Shown in pieces: positions 12,426-25,172 of a stretch of 64,000 nucleotides of DNA. A program made the position numbers and the translations under genes. The notes under the pieces are model-generated. The model was given only the letters and a program-made list of their open reading frames with translations. It made no database searches and was not told where the DNA came from. Each line of letters starts with the position of its first letter. Position 1 is the first letter of the stretch. Origin of the DNA: Diadema setosum (lineage: Eukaryota > Echinodermata > Echinoidea > Diadematoida > Diadematidae); NCBI RefSeq assembly GCF_964275005.1, contig NC_092694.1, forward strand, positions 29,288,132-29,352,131, in the 5' to 3' direction.

Positions 12426-12918
12426 CTACATAGTGCCCGTTAGCAGATGAGTACTGTACTCGGTTCTAATGGCCCAGACAGAACAGGAGGGAACCACTCT
12501 TCGATTGCCAGCGCCCAATTTGTCGTGCTGCCAATGGACGTACAATGTATGTGCGATATGACGTGTGACGGTATGATCTGTTGCCCCTGTCTGCGGCCCA
12601 GGCGTGCTGGTTCTCCAGGTTGTGGCGAACGATGTCGAGTACAGCTGGGTCCAAACAGAGGCGACGGAATCGTGCAGAGAGCGAGTGACACTGCATGTTA
12701 GCTTTTCTGCAGCATTTTTTCTCTACGTCACGCGCCATCTCCCTGCACCGCCCACATTTGCACCATGGAGGCACGGCTTCTGGCTCTGGCTCTCGTGGCG
12801 GCTGTGGCGGTGGATGAACAAACTGCTCGAAGAAATCTTCGAATAGTCCAGCTGTCCTTTTCAAGTTCGTGATGGCCAGCTCATTGACTTGATCCCTGGT
12901 GAGCGCCTCCACCTTGGC
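12426..12918 (-). pseudogene. P2X7-like C-terminal cysteine domain, apparently frameshifted
   Basis: Reading from an ATGCGTAG acceptor at 12918, the minus strand is open for about 125 codons: a helix (VEALTRDQVNELAITNLKR), a Pro-rich linker, then WCKCGRCREM, EKKCCRK, C…FRRLCLDPAVL and RSYRHTSYRTYIV. This is the signature of the zinc-binding intracellular domain of vertebrate P2X7 receptors, which many invertebrates carry in proteins without the channel. Near 12531-12541 the family motif (HWQHDKLGAGNRR, then VVPSCSVWAIR) continues in a different frame and ends at 12426. Without a frameshift the first frame runs to 12466. The break could be real decay, a sequencing error or an unseen intron. 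The upstream exons are uncertain. Confidence 0.65.
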
Positions 12919-14608
12919 CTACGCATGAGAGACAGAAATAAATAAGAAAAATAATGAAACAAATTCTGCCTACAGCTGTACATCAAAAGTACTGTAACAC
13001 AAAATGCGCATGCATTAATTCATTGACTGTTGATTGGAGCATAAAACCATATTGTGTCTCTTGTGTCCAGTATTGTTTGTTGCAGGTTCTAGAATTGTTG
13101 TCAATGCTAATTAACGGGTTTCTCATGTATTCAGATTGTATTTTTGTAAACAAATAATGACAACCCAACAAACTTTGTCCGCGCTCATGTGAAGTTTGTA
13201 ACAGCGTCGTGAACAAGGAAGATTATATATTCTGACTGTCTGTGACAAGTTCTTCGAATTGTTGTCAATGAGTGCATGGAAGGAAACAAGAATAATTGTG
13301 TAAATCTGGATACAGTACGAAAATGGTTTATGGAGCAGATTGCAAGTTTCTCCTCCAAATTCAATACGGTCTGTGGGAAAACCAAACCACGTCTTATCAA
13401 ACCCCACAAGCCACAGGCGATTAAATTACCATTATAAAACATTGTCTTTGGACTTATATGCTCTAGGCGTCACATTAGTATGATGGTTTTATGGCAAATA
13501 CGTTTCTAAAATATTTTATGTTGAGTATATGGGTTCAGGTACATGATTTTGTCAGTCAACTTAATCAATATTTGTGAGTCAAATCATGTAGAAAATCTTT
13601 CATTGTACCAATATATCTTCCATATTGTAATTCATTTAGCAATGCATCAGATTTTCTTGAGGTAACCCTGAATCTTTGGTCATTACTAAACTACAAGATA
13701 CAATGTAACACGACATATCAATTTATCATATGCAGCTCTGATTGGGATTTCCGATACTTGGCTTAGAAAATTGATTCTGTCTCCTAAATTTGATTTGGAA
13801 TTGACGAAATTGTGCTAACTAAACTGTGTTGCAACCTTTCCAAATTCATACCGAAATCGAACAACTGATGAGCCCTACATGTACAAAACTTGTACACTGT
13901 ATATGTGGCTTCATAACAAACTTCAAGCTTCAAAAAGTCTACTATTTTTCAAGTGCATCCACGATTTCCCTGCAAACACATGTCAAGGTAACCAGAACTA
14001 TTTCTGCTATTCCTGTTACCATACTCTAAAGGTACAGTAGTTAGGTGAAGATTCAATGAACAGAAGTAAATGGGAGGCTTCTTATTTTAATGTCCTATTG
14101 ACTTCACAGCAGCAAATCTTTATCAATGCTTCAGTGTAACTAAATGTATGTAAACAGGATTGAAGAGAAAAAAGAGCAACAAACGCTTCTCTCCCTGTCT
14201 CCTCTTTCCCCTGCCATGAACAATTCAGAAAAAAAAATACCCTCCCCCCTCCTTTTTCCCCTAGCGTGAATGACGAGAAAGAAAATCCGCAAGACTTCCT
14301 CGAATTCTTGAAGTTCTTTTCTGTCTCTTTTTTTCCCCTCGCACATGAAAGATGCAAAACACACACAGACCCAAGACAGAGACCACTACCATCAGAAAAA
14401 CAAAAACACCAACTACTAGTAAAGAGACAGAAGTGCTAGACAGGGTTGGGGCCTGGGAAGGGCTACCGACAAAGGAACACGGCGCGCACAAGCATTCTTT
14501 CGTGAGATCGTATTACAACTGGCACCTGGTCATGGCCTGGGAACAGCGCCAAGAGTATAGTCTTGTCACAGACCCCAATTATTAGACCTGGTAACATGGT
14601 ACCCAATA

Positions 14609-14850
14609 GGGTTACAGCTCGTTATTCCAAAGGTTTGTCATTCCGAAGGCTCTTCAGTCCACAGATTCGTTATTCCGAAGATTTGTTTTTCCAAATATCA
14701 TTTCGGATTAACAAATCTTTGGAATAACGCCACAAATGTTCAGATTGATGAACCTTTTTCATTTTCGGATTAACGAACCTCTAGGTATTGGGAATATGTG
14801 TGTTTCGGAGTAACGAACCTTCGGAATAATGAACCTTCAGAATATCGAAC
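14609..14850. mobile_element. ATTCCGAAGG repeat element, copy 1
   Basis: It begins GGGTTACAGCTCGTTATTCC and ends CAGAATATCGAAC. Internally it is a succession of TTATTCCGAAGGTTCG words, then their inverse (CGAACCTTCGGAATAACG). It is homologous to 60212-60990. Confidence 0.7.
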
Positions 14851-14879
14851 ATTCATTATGTTTGTTTGAGGTATATGTA

Positions 14880-15380
14880 CATTGTACATTGCTCTAGTTT
14901 ATTGAGATTTGCTACATCCACCTTTGAAGTTTTACCCAATTTTACCCAAAGTCTAATCAAGTGATTATCCCACCTTGCTTCACCCTTGTGCAAAGTTTAG
15001 TGAAATTTGCTTGATCCAGTCTTGAGTTTTAATATCACACAGTGAATTTTTAGAATTTGACCTTGACCTTTGACTCTTGCCAATTTTACACAAAATGTTA
15101 TCAAGTTAGTGCCCTATCATATTTTACCCTTGTGCCAAGTTTGCTGAAATTTGCTCAATACAGTCTTATTGCATAAACTGTTTTAGATGACCTTCACTTT
15201 TGACCTACCACCAATTTCTAATCAAGTGATTGCCCAATCATACTTCATAGTCGGACTATGTTTGGTCAAATTCCGCTCAGTATTACTCAAGTTATCGCGT
15301 ATACTAAAGTAGACAGACAGACCTACAACCCAAAAATATCATGCCTCAAGCACCCATCGGACAGAGGAATAAAAAGGATT
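14880..15380 (+). repeat. Degenerate interspersed repeat with ~110-130-bp internal units
   Basis: Loosely repeated TTTACCC…CAAAGT.TA.TCAAGTGAT…CCCTTGTGC.AAGTTT units, with TTGACCTTGACCTTTGAC, end in AAGTTATCGCGTATAC plus a GACAGACAGA tract. Old and non-coding. Confidence 0.5.
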
Positions 15381-15455
15381 CATGGTCAAATTTGTGGGCA
15401 TTTTATTGTCAATAAGCCTGTGCATAACAATGATAATTTTTAGTTTGATACTCAC

Positions 15456-15531
15456 CTGACTTGGTTCAGGAGGGTCTTAGAGTTGATCAGTGAAAACAAC
15501 ACTCCTCTGCGCAGAGGAGCTCTCCTAGGAG
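15456..15531 (-). CDS. Candidate small coding exon, unknown gene
   Basis: On the minus strand, a TTTACAG acceptor and CAG/GTGAGT donor flank 76 nt with one open frame (PRRAPLRRGVLFSLINSKTL, then LNQVR). Its exit phase (2) does not fit the P2X7-like exon 2.5 kb downstream, so an intermediate exon would be needed if they belong together. The exon contains a nearly perfect GCTCCTCTGCGCAGAGGAGY palindrome, which may mean it is a chance open frame in a hairpin. Confidence 0.3.
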
Positions 15532-16868
15532 CTGTAAACACAAACAAAGCATACTTAATTAACCACATACATGTAATGCAACAAAGTCATAATTACTTTC
15601 AATTATACTAATGACATATATTTTCCGACTGAGTGTCAGTAAATGACATTTTCATGTCGAGTCGAGTACAAAATTTTACAGTTTGATCCTAGATTTTTAG
15701 AGTCCTAGTTATCAACGAGCAAGGTAGCACAACACTCCTAGAAAGAACACATCAGTATGTATTATGGTCAAGAAAATTCTCAGGGATACGTGAAAAAAAA
15801 ATGTACCCAAAAATATTTATATGCTAATTGGCTGAAAAAAAGTGCAGATATAGGGTGTTGTAAATGCTCTTTTACACACAATTTGTGATCACGATATTGT
15901 CTTTTTAATATGGATGGGAATAACATATTGAAAAGGCAATCATTGTAGTGCATTTACCATGAAAAGTATGATGTGTGGCAAACAGCAGCAATGATCTTGA
16001 GTATAATACAGTGTACTTCTCAAAAAGTAAAGGTTACGAACATTCTTTCACAACAAACTCCTAAAATTGAATGGTAATTGGTCAATGGGTATACACTATA
16101 GGACACACTGTGTAGAGTATAGAGTACACATGTATTGTTCCTTTACAATGTAGCTGAGGGATCACACTCTTATCAAAGCAATGGTTTTAAGAGTTTTAAT
16201 AAAATCAATTGATTTGTATACCGGTATACGAAATAAAAACATTTTTTCTGAATAACTCACAAACTAAACATCGTCTGGTATACTAAAGGCAGTATTCTGA
16301 CCAAAGAAAACATGTTTTTTTTTTATGTTTTCTCTGAGAGGAACATTTGGATCAGTTGGATGGCCATTTGCATTCTTTCATTCCTTATTCAGAACATTGC
16401 TTCCAATGCACAAGTTATTTCAGCTGGCATTTTTCCTCTGAGATACGAGGTCGAAGATATCTTGGGCTGCAGAACTTAAAATAACACTAATTTTGCTGAT
16501 GGTAAACTTCCACTTCAGCAGAACATTTCTGGAAAGAAATAACAGGAACAATGAGTACCGGTATATAACTTGATGTTTCCAGCAGGATACATCCTAAATA
16601 CTGCATGCTATTTTATGGGTAAAATCAGCAAAAGACTCAAGAAGTCAGATGAATTCCCAGCACTGTTCGTTACAAGGTATCCAGAAATTGGCCAATCATG
16701 AGCTATTTTCCATGTTTGGTGTTAGATATCAGCATATCTATCCAAATCAAAATAACTCATCCCAATGTCATGACTGCTTTAGTTGACCAATAAAGGTCTT
16801 GAGTTTGAACTTACTTAGTAACTGTAAGTCACCTTCTTTTTTTTTTTTTTTTTCGTATCACCGAACAG

Positions 16869-17651
16869 ATGACAAGGAGGTTTGTGTATGAATACATTAC
16901 ACTATTCATGTACTGTGTCTTCAGAGGCAACCATCTACTATTAGCCACTCAGGAAAAACAAACTGTATGGGGGAGGGCTATTGACAGGCTTAATGAATAT
17001 TCCAGAATAGTCGGCATCTCTGGGTTTATAGGATATTTTTGTTATCCATCCCGACAGGATTATGCTGTAAGAACAAACAATGATCACAAAATAAATTTCG
17101 GACCCTATCAATACTACAATGTACGCTTCAAGAAATCTCACTTGAAGTATCTACCGGCTGGCCCAATTCTTGAGTCCTTGGGAGTTCGAGACGTATCTGG
17201 ACAGAGCTTCCTGCAGGTAGATCTTCAGCAGTAGTTGCTCTGAAAAACATATGAACTGACAGCTTGTACTACACAATATAACCAAAGACATCTAACTTTG
17301 AAGAAAAATTAAATCTCATTGTTATTCCACACAATGTATTTCCATTGGCACAAAATTCCAAGAGTGCCTTGAAACATTGACATCGCCTTAGGGCTCTGTT
17401 AGACACTGTAGCTGACCTCTGTGTGTAAAATACCTTTTTAATCAACCTGCAGAGCATGCAAAGAGTAAGGTTTCCATGCAATCAAAATCATCCAGTGGAC
17501 ATTATGGATTCTGAGGTAATTGACAATGCACTACATATCTCAGAGGAGCACAACCTCAAAGAAGACAATGCTGTACAATGTTTGTCAGCAACTGCAGAGG
17601 TGGAGATGGTTTCTGTCTGTGATGTTGTGCTATCAGCTGCAGAGGCTACAA
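16869..17651 (+). other. Two candidate in-phase exons of an unrecognised gene
   Basis: The first exon (16869-17216) follows a 16-T polypyrimidine tract and GAACAG, starts at ATG, is open for 116 codons (for example SGFIGYFCYPSRQDYAV) and ends at CTGCAG/GTAGAT in phase 0. The second (17453-17651) follows ACCTGCAG, is open for 66 codons (acidic, MDSEVIDNALHISEEHNL) and ends at ACAA/GTAAGT in phase 1. The sites agree in phase, but neither exon has a recognisable domain and no continuation was found. It could be coincidence in AT-rich DNA. Confidence 0.28.
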
Positions 17652-19089
17652 GTAAGTCAGATTATTCTGATGACCGAGAACTAACACAAAGAAGATGCAC
17701 AGGGGCAAATAAGTTTATACATCGTGTATACTTTATGCCCAACATCAAGGTAAATCAAGGCAAGAGCAGTACAGCATAAAACATAATGTTAGTTGGATAC
17801 CATGCATACAAATGTACTGTACCCCAGACTTTTCATATCACATTAGTGAATATTATATGAGAGGTTTCAGCAGCACACTAAAAACATGTAGTCTGTCCCC
17901 TTTATTACCAATCATGCAGCAATGACCATGTTGAAGAAAGATGAAAATCCCAATAGGTTACTGTAAAAGATTTCTGTGAAACAATACACCATACTGCATG
18001 GCCCGGTAGCCTACTGAGATGGTATGACAGTGCGCTAGAGTAGAGTGCGACTGTGCTTTCGTACCAGTAAAGGTGGATGAGACATGGAATTCTTTCATTT
18101 CATAAACTAGTGTAAAATGCAATTTCAATTTAAGCGATTTCCATGAATTCCAAACCACTGTTCACGCATCTTTGGGGGCAGATCTACATAATAATCATAA
18201 TATTGGCTACCCTTTCATGGTATACCAGACATATTGCATTCAGCTTGATGAATATTACACTCGTCCATCGTGCAATATTCATCTGGCTTCACATAATTGA
18301 TCAGGTATACCACTCAAGGACAGCCAATTACTCCGCTGCAAAGCTATCTTGACATCAAGAAATCAGTATTTCTACTACACTGTATATTGATATTATGATG
18401 GCAAAGAAAAGGTGCTGAATTTGATGGGAGTGTACATTGGCGTGTAGGGTCTGTACAGTGTAAATGCATGAAATAGCAGTTTTGCATGTCTGACAATTAT
18501 ACATTGTACAAATGTGCCTGTACCTTCCTTTTGTTCTGGCCTTGTATTTCCAATAATGCCCACAAATCAAATCAATTCATTCTGATATGCTCTCTTTGAC
18601 CTTGGCCATTTGACGTAAAAAACACCCAAATTTTCTCATTTTGAATCTTAGTAAAATTGGTGTCCAGTTACTGAGCCCCAACTGTCCTTAGTTGTTATAT
18701 CATACAACCTACCGAAACAGGGAACTACAACTGTAACCATACTCGAAAAAGTACAGTACAGGTACGTACATGTATGAAAGGCATAATGAATTATGTCTAC
18801 GTCTTTCATACAGTCCAGCTCGCAATGCAAAGGCGCTGGCAACTAGGTGCAAGTGAGCTCACAAAATCTGACCAACGATAGATTGTGCAATCCTGCAGCC
18901 AGGGCCTCGAGTCAGTCCAAGGGTTTGAATACCAAATCTTATTTTTGTAACCAGTGGAGGTGTTGCCTGCAGGATTGTGCGATAAGTGGTAACCCATATC
19001 CCATGGAGGCACAGGCTGCAGGTCTGCGCAATCTATTGCCGGTCACCATGTGAGTTCAATTGCACCCAGTTGTCTGCAACGTTGCATGC

Positions 19090-19517
19090 CAGTTCGGGAA
19101 ACCCACTCACAAGGGGGGCCCCTCCTTATAAGTAACCCGTCCCCCTTATAAGTAACCCCGTCTGCACTCAAACATTGCCGCGCCGCCGCGCCTGGCGACA
19201 CTCACGCCAGTAATCGCTCGCATTTCAGCATTCGCATGGGTCGTTTGACATCGCATTTAAATCCATGATTTTAGATATGATGCCTCAAACCGATTTTGCT
19301 CAAATTTCGTGAGTAACTAGGAAACTTGTGAAGCTTTATGGACATAATCAAGCGAATTGCCGCAGTCCTTTCATTTTCGCGTTGCATTGCAAAAAAGCGT
19401 GGAGACTCCTTATAAGGGGTGCCCCGGGGGTTACTTATAAGGGGGACGGGGTTACTTATAAGGGGGACGGGTTACTTATAAGGAGGGGCCCCCCTTGTGA
19501 GTGGGTTTCCCGAACTG
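19090..19517. mobile_element. MITE with ~75-bp TIRs and ATGC target duplication
   Basis: CAGTTCGGGAAACCCACTCA at the left is matched by its inverse at 19517. The arms contain CCTTATAAGTAACCCGTCCC units repeated two to three times. ATGC flanks both ends (19086-19089, 19518-19521). The interior is unique and non-coding. Confidence 0.82.
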
Positions 19518-21340
19518 ATGCACGCTGCCCTGTATAAGACTGTCGCTACAACTGTACATGTAGTCAAGCATTTTATTACCATAAGGTTTTGTACGACCAA
19601 AAATTATTTTCAATAGCTGATTTATATACTACACGATGTGCAGAAAAATATTCCTTCAAATTTCATGCTCTTTATTGAGTTTTCATGAAGTCCAACACAA
19701 TGAGTGATGAAAGCTCCAGATGCGTTATCTCTCGCACATAAATCTTTGCTAGTACTAAGATAACTAGACGGTAAGAGTTACAGATCTAACGTTAGTACTA
19801 CAGTCAGCACTAGTAGTCTAGTAGTGACTAGTAGTACCAGAGCAAATGTACACGCGGTTCCTAGTCCTACTGTAGATCTAGGCCATATGTACAGCTGATG
19901 TGCTGTCCCCCTGAATATTACCACACATGTGAGAAATGACACCAATCTCGAGATTGCAATTGGAAAACAGATAACATATCTTGAATTGATCATGATTTCC
20001 CTTCCTAGAAATTTTGACAATTTGTTGAGGCTGGGTTAGTGAGGAACAATAAGCTAAAAATGAAAACGTTCATATACAGTACGGCTAGTGATAATTTACA
20101 TGTATGGCTGGGTCTACTACTGTGACCGTACACGTTCACTAATTGACTTAATCAGGCCTAGGTCTAGTCATTGAGTCATCATAGTACTTTTTGTCGTAAG
20201 TTGGACGTCAGTATTTATTGTGATAATCATTTTTAAAAAAATGTGAATAAGGCTGTTTTAAATTGTGTCATCGTTCATCGCGATAGTTGCATGATCAACG
20301 CTGCGGTACAACTGTACCGGTAATTCAAGTAACGGTAGGGCCTAACGTTATCGTTACATGGATTTGGAAGGTTATAAATTCAGCGTTCAGTGAATGTCAT
20401 TTGCAACTGAATAAAAAATAGGTACAATTATATATCATACAAGTTGAGTTTCACCCACCTTGGCTTATCAGAGGCTTCTGACTCAGTCTGAGTGCATGTA
20501 GAAACTTTCACAACGGGTTGATCCCGCAATCCTGGCACACAGTGCTGATGCCCAGTGCGAGTGGTGGACATCCAGCAGATGACCAGCAAAGTCATCCTGT
20601 GTTGAATGGCTTGATGGGCCGTGAAGGGCAACGTTTATCTTGTTCATTTCTTGCCGATAAACAGCTCGCACCTCCTCCCACTGGATCCAGCATTTACCAA
20701 GTCGTATCCGCGACATAATGGCACGCAGATTGAAGTTCGACACAAAGATCAGAATAAACGATCTGAGAGTTGAAGACAGTGTTTGAAAGCACCGAACAGA
20801 TCGCGAAGTGATTTACGTGACAACGTACGCATAACCATGGGATGTACCATCGATCATGGTATACATACTATGCACTGGACTGCGCATAATGCGGGATCGA
20901 AGCAAGCCGCTGCGCTGTGAGGCCATCCCCTACGGGAACCTGGTGGTCTGTGTGTTAAGTCTATGGGGATTTCAGAATTCAGTGTGGAAGGGGTTAATTG
21001 CTGCACGCCGCTTGGCATTATGGGGGAAATGCTGGGCACCACAGAGAAAAATGAGCCTTATGATGGCGCTAGACATGTTTCTTGCCAGTGCAGACGCACT
21101 TTAAGGGCTTGATAAAACTCTGTCATTTCAATGAGCAGCACATCTTGATTCACACACTTACAGGTGTATAAACACATTGGAGTAATGAATTTGGTTTGAT
21201 TTGATGCTGATGTTACAGTGCTTTGGGGCATCTTTACCCAAATATTGGAAAGTTGCTGAAATTACATAAACAAACACAAACAGAGGGAAACTGACCAGAA
21301 ATGAATATAATTTTTTAATGGAAAAATGAGCGAAGAAAAT

Positions 21341-21417
21341 GGGATTCCATCAGGATTCGAACCCGAGACCTCCTGATTGCTAGCCCAGTGCTCTACCGAC
21401 TGAGCTATAGAAAGCCC
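21341..21417 (-). repeat. tRNA-Ala-like segment of an interspersed repeat, copy 1
   Basis: Minus strand: TAGCTCAGTCGGTAGAGC (A box and D arm), an anticodon-loop-like CTAGCAA (AGC) and GGTTCGAATCC (perfect B box). The acceptor stem does not pair, and the flanks on both sides match the copy at 34544. It is therefore a tRNA-derived repeat rather than a functional tRNA gene. Confidence 0.6.
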
Positions 21418-21487
21418 TAGTTCAGTGTTCATCCCAGAAACCCTTAATTCTCAATGCTCGTGTGGTCAGAAGCTTTAAATAGCAGTA

Positions 21488-22350
21488 CAGTATTCATCGC
21501 ATAATCGGGACAGGTTGGGAGTAGCAAACACGGCCCCTTTAAGCGGGGTGCCCGATTTCGCGATGAGCACTCACCATACACTAACGGCATACGACATGTA
21601 CATGTAGTGCACAACACACACACACACACACACATGCATACTGACATACTGTACATGTACATGAATACACAACCACGCTACCCCTCGGCGCGACCCTCTA
21701 GCTCTCCCTGCATTCTCGCAATGATGTAGAGTAATCGCAACCGGGTTCTTCTTCTGTCACCTCTCTTCGAACACAAAATATGTGGATTAAAAGCTAGCAC
21801 TTTCTTTAAAAACATTCGTAGAATTCTTGGACACGTATTGCGTTCCGTATAAATACATATCCACAACCATGGGAAATGATTACCCAGAACTGATGTGGGA
21901 ATGTCAATGAAAAGTCCTTCAATCATTCAATCATCACGGATTGATTGTTTACTTGCCGCGATCACTGCACTGTACATGTGTTGTCAATATGTAGCGATCT
22001 AGCTCGCCATATATACACATGTACAGAAAAGCGAAGACGGGCAGCGAGCTGAAATGTACGTGTACTGGATGGACGGAGGTCAAAACACACCAGTCCGAAG
22101 CTTGCTTTGTAAGTTCGATGTAAACGACAACTGATAGGGAATCTTTGAAATATTGTTGTGGTATTTTGGTAGATTTTTTGTGTAAAATATCAACAAAATC
22201 AAAGATCGCTTGAAGAAAAATTGTCCCGTTTATCAGAGGTCCCCGCCCGATTATCCAGTGAAAATAACATGCACTGGAAATGTTTCTGGGAAGCGTATGT
22301 CATTTAAGCGAGGTTCCCGATTATCAGATGCCCGATTATGCGATGAATAC

Positions 22351-22352
<2 letters not shown>
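21488..22352. mobile_element. pogo/Tigger-like non-autonomous element
   Basis: A perfect 22-bp inverted terminus (CAGTATTCATCGCATAATCG + GG) is flanked by TA on both sides. Subterminal GCCCGATTATC words recur. TA target plus a CAGT-type terminus is the pattern of pogo/Tigger members of Tc1/mariner. No transposase frame; 865 bp. Confidence 0.75.
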
Positions 22353-22384
<32 letters not shown>

Positions 22385-22426
22385 ACACACATGTATGCAC
22401 ACACTAATCCTGAAGGTGCATTGCAT

Positions 22427-22626
22427 CATAGAAACATCATTTAAATCTACAAATCAGGATATGATAGAAACATCATTAAAATCTACAAATCAGGTTATTA
22501 ATGTTATGCGATTCTGTCAGGCCTATCATAGAAACATCATTTAAATCTACAAATCAGGATATCATAGGAACATCATTTAAATCTAAAAATCAGGATATTA
22601 ATGGTATATGCGATTCTGTCGGGCCT
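22427..22626 (+). repeat. Tandem repeat with ~100-bp unit
   Basis: Two units, each containing two AAACATCATTTAAATCTACA subrepeats followed by TGCGATTCTGTCRGGCCTA. It directly follows a GT microsatellite. Confidence 0.8.
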
Positions 22627-24169
22627 AAAAAATGCTTAGTCACCCATGCACCATGGCTCACATTTTCGGCCTGCTAACATTTCCCTCCAAGGCCTCAGAA
22701 ACTTCCCACAGACAGTTAAAGTTGTCATTATTTATGAACCTTTTGAACATGTCATCGGCCTGCAGTTGCTCCTACATGTACATGTTGAGCTTGTGTGCGA
22801 TGTGACTACTTTTTGTCCTTTTTTCTTTTGGGGGGGGGGGAAATATTTTCATGTTTTAATAATTGCCTTGTCACTCTTGTAATCTGATCTTCAATGGCAA
22901 TACAAAATTTGTTGCTTCCTCTTTTGTGGGGAGTATTAAAAGATCGATGCCACAGGAAACCATTTGATATTGAAAGAGTACATGTACATACTGTACCTGT
23001 CATCTAGCCTGGTAGCAAAGATGAACAGAGATACATATTTGTAGACAGACAGACAAAGACTGCTGATGAGGTGTACTGGATAGTGTGCGAAAGAAAGACG
23101 AGGGGGGGGGGGTGTTAGTGTGTATCACCTCACTTCTAGCATAGAAGTAGGGTTTCCAAACAACCCTCAGGGAGATTTTGGCAGATGATAAAAAAGTGCA
23201 AAGCTGTTTTCAATTATGGGGTTAGAAACGCCTTTGTGAAACACTGAAAAATGTGCGATCGCAAATGCATTTGAGCTACATGAATGCGTTTCTTCGGAAA
23301 CGACTTTCGCACAGTCTTTTTGAGATGCATTTGTAGCTTGGTCCCGCCCACACCAACCACTGCCGACTCCGCATCTTTGCTCTGGTCAAACTGCACAATG
23401 GGGCCGAATAGTGACAAGAGGCAACAACTCGAGATCAGACGCAATCCAAAATGCGTCTTGATGTGGGTAGTGGGTACTGAAATGTGTTTCAAACATGGGT
23501 AAGACGAGTCGATTAACGCAGCCCTAGAGAGAAAAAGAGAGACAATCAGACAAAACGAATCAGACATGACAAGAAAACTATTGAAAAGGTTGAATAAATC
23601 CTGCAAACCATTGTTCGTGAGCCATATATCAATTTTTAGCGGCAGCATGCTTGATTACTGGTGATAGACACAGTATACATGTACATGTTTTAAAGGGATT
23701 GTATAGTATTGGTGGAGATGAGAATTGGGCTTTTAACTTTTTGTGAGATACCAAGAAACCACTTATGAAATAGTTCAGAGCATACCATTTTAAGAGGACT
23801 TCAAAGTTTGTTAGATGAAAATCGGTTTGGGAATTGCTGAGACATCCAAAATCAAAGTAAAACAAAGTGATCTTGATAATAGGTGGGTCCTGCTTTTATT
23901 AGGAATGCCCTTTTTTTGGATATCGCAGCCATTTTTAAGCTGATTTTCATCAAATAAATGTTGAATCCCTCTTGGAATTACATGTACATGTACATGCTCT
24001 TTCATACTATTTCATGAGAGGTGTCTCATTAATTATCTCACCAAAAAATATCAGAAACCTGAAGTTAGGTCTCAACCAAAACTATGCCCCCTTTAAGTAC
24101 TTGTAACAAAGAGTTCACACACTTTAAGCAATAGCAAGAGATGGCTTGTCCCTTACGAAAAAGTCCTGT

Positions 24170-24650
24170 GGTACTCCTGTGGTAATTACCACAGGACGGT
24201 ACCACAGGACAGTACCACAGGACAGTACCACAGGAAAGTACCACAGGACAGTACCACAGGAATTGTCCTGTGGTATTTTGGGACATACCACAGGACAGTA
24301 CCACAGGAATTCCTGTGGTATTTTGGGACGTACCACAGGGCAGTACCACAGGAAAGTACCACAGGACCGGTACCACAGAACAGTACCACAGGACAGTACC
24401 ACAGGAATTCCTGTGGTATTTTGGGACGTACCACAGGGCAGTACCACAGGAATTCCTGTGGTATTTTGGGACGTACCACAGGGCAGTACCACAGGACTAG
24501 TACCACAGAACAGTACCACAGGAACTGTCCTGTGGTATTTTGGGACAGTACCACAGGACAGTACCACAGGTCGATCATTACCACACAGCATTACCACAGG
24601 GCAGTACCACACAGCATTTCCATAGTACCACAGGAGAGTACCACACAGGA
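24170..24650 (+). repeat. Left minisatellite arm, 13-bp unit
   Basis: Tandem ACCACAGGACAGT units are interrupted about five times by the inverted word TCCTGTGGTATTTTGGGAC. All frames stay open because 13 is not a multiple of 3, so the predicted proteins here are repeat artefacts. Confidence 0.9.
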
Positions 24651-25124
24651 TAGATCGAAAAAAAAAAAATCTGGGAGAATTTTAGCCACATATCAAGGAA
24701 TATTCGTGATAGGTGAGTGATGGATTTCAGGACAAACATGGCCCTACTTAATAACCTGTCCTACTCCTAACATATAACCTCAAACGAGAGTCTAATGGCC
24801 AAGTGCCAATCTAGTCCTATAATAGATCTATATAGTCATATTCTATTCCTAGGTAGCCATCGACCGTATCAGTACACATATATATGGCCGTCTATCCGTA
24901 AAGCATTAAGGCATGGTTACTAACTCGATTATACTTTATTATCAAGATATGAAATTACACTTTCATAATGATATCTATGATATTGGGAATAACATAACAT
25001 AATTAGACAATCTTTCATAAAGTTCAAAGTAAGTTCCATCATTAATACTTTGACTTTTTAAGTCATATATGTATTTTCTAAAATCTAGAGTGCTTTTTAT
25101 GAATATTCATGAGCTATGTAAAAA

Positions 25125-25172
25125 TTTGTACCACAGGAGTACCACAGGAGTACCACAGGAGTACCACAGAAG
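25125..25172 (+). repeat. Short island of ACCACAGGAGT repeats in the spacer
   Basis: Four ACCACAGGAGT units (the last with ACAGAAGT) sit alone inside the otherwise unrelated spacer of the fold-back element. They use the same core word with an 11-bp period. Confidence 0.8.

Noticed and set aside
20428..20743. Overlapping minus-strand frames (for example RLGKCWIQWEEVRAVYRQEM) ending at a possible CCAAG/GTGGGT donor.
   Set aside because: The longest frame stops before the donor, the frame that reaches the donor lacks support upstream, and its phase fits no neighbouring candidate exon. Left unassigned.
21341..21417. Functional tRNA-Ala gene.
   Set aside because: A and B boxes are good but the acceptor stem does not pair, and the flanks are shared with a second copy, so it is part of an interspersed repeat.
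23214..23648. 144-codon minus-strand frame overlapping a plus-strand frame.
   Set aside because: No domain, no convincing splice sites, and the segment resembles repeat-derived DNA (an AAACGC-type start and a GGGCTGCGTTAATCGAC right edge).
24124..24720. Open frames on both strands in the left minisatellite arm.
   Set aside because: Same cause: tandem 13-bp units without stop triplets.
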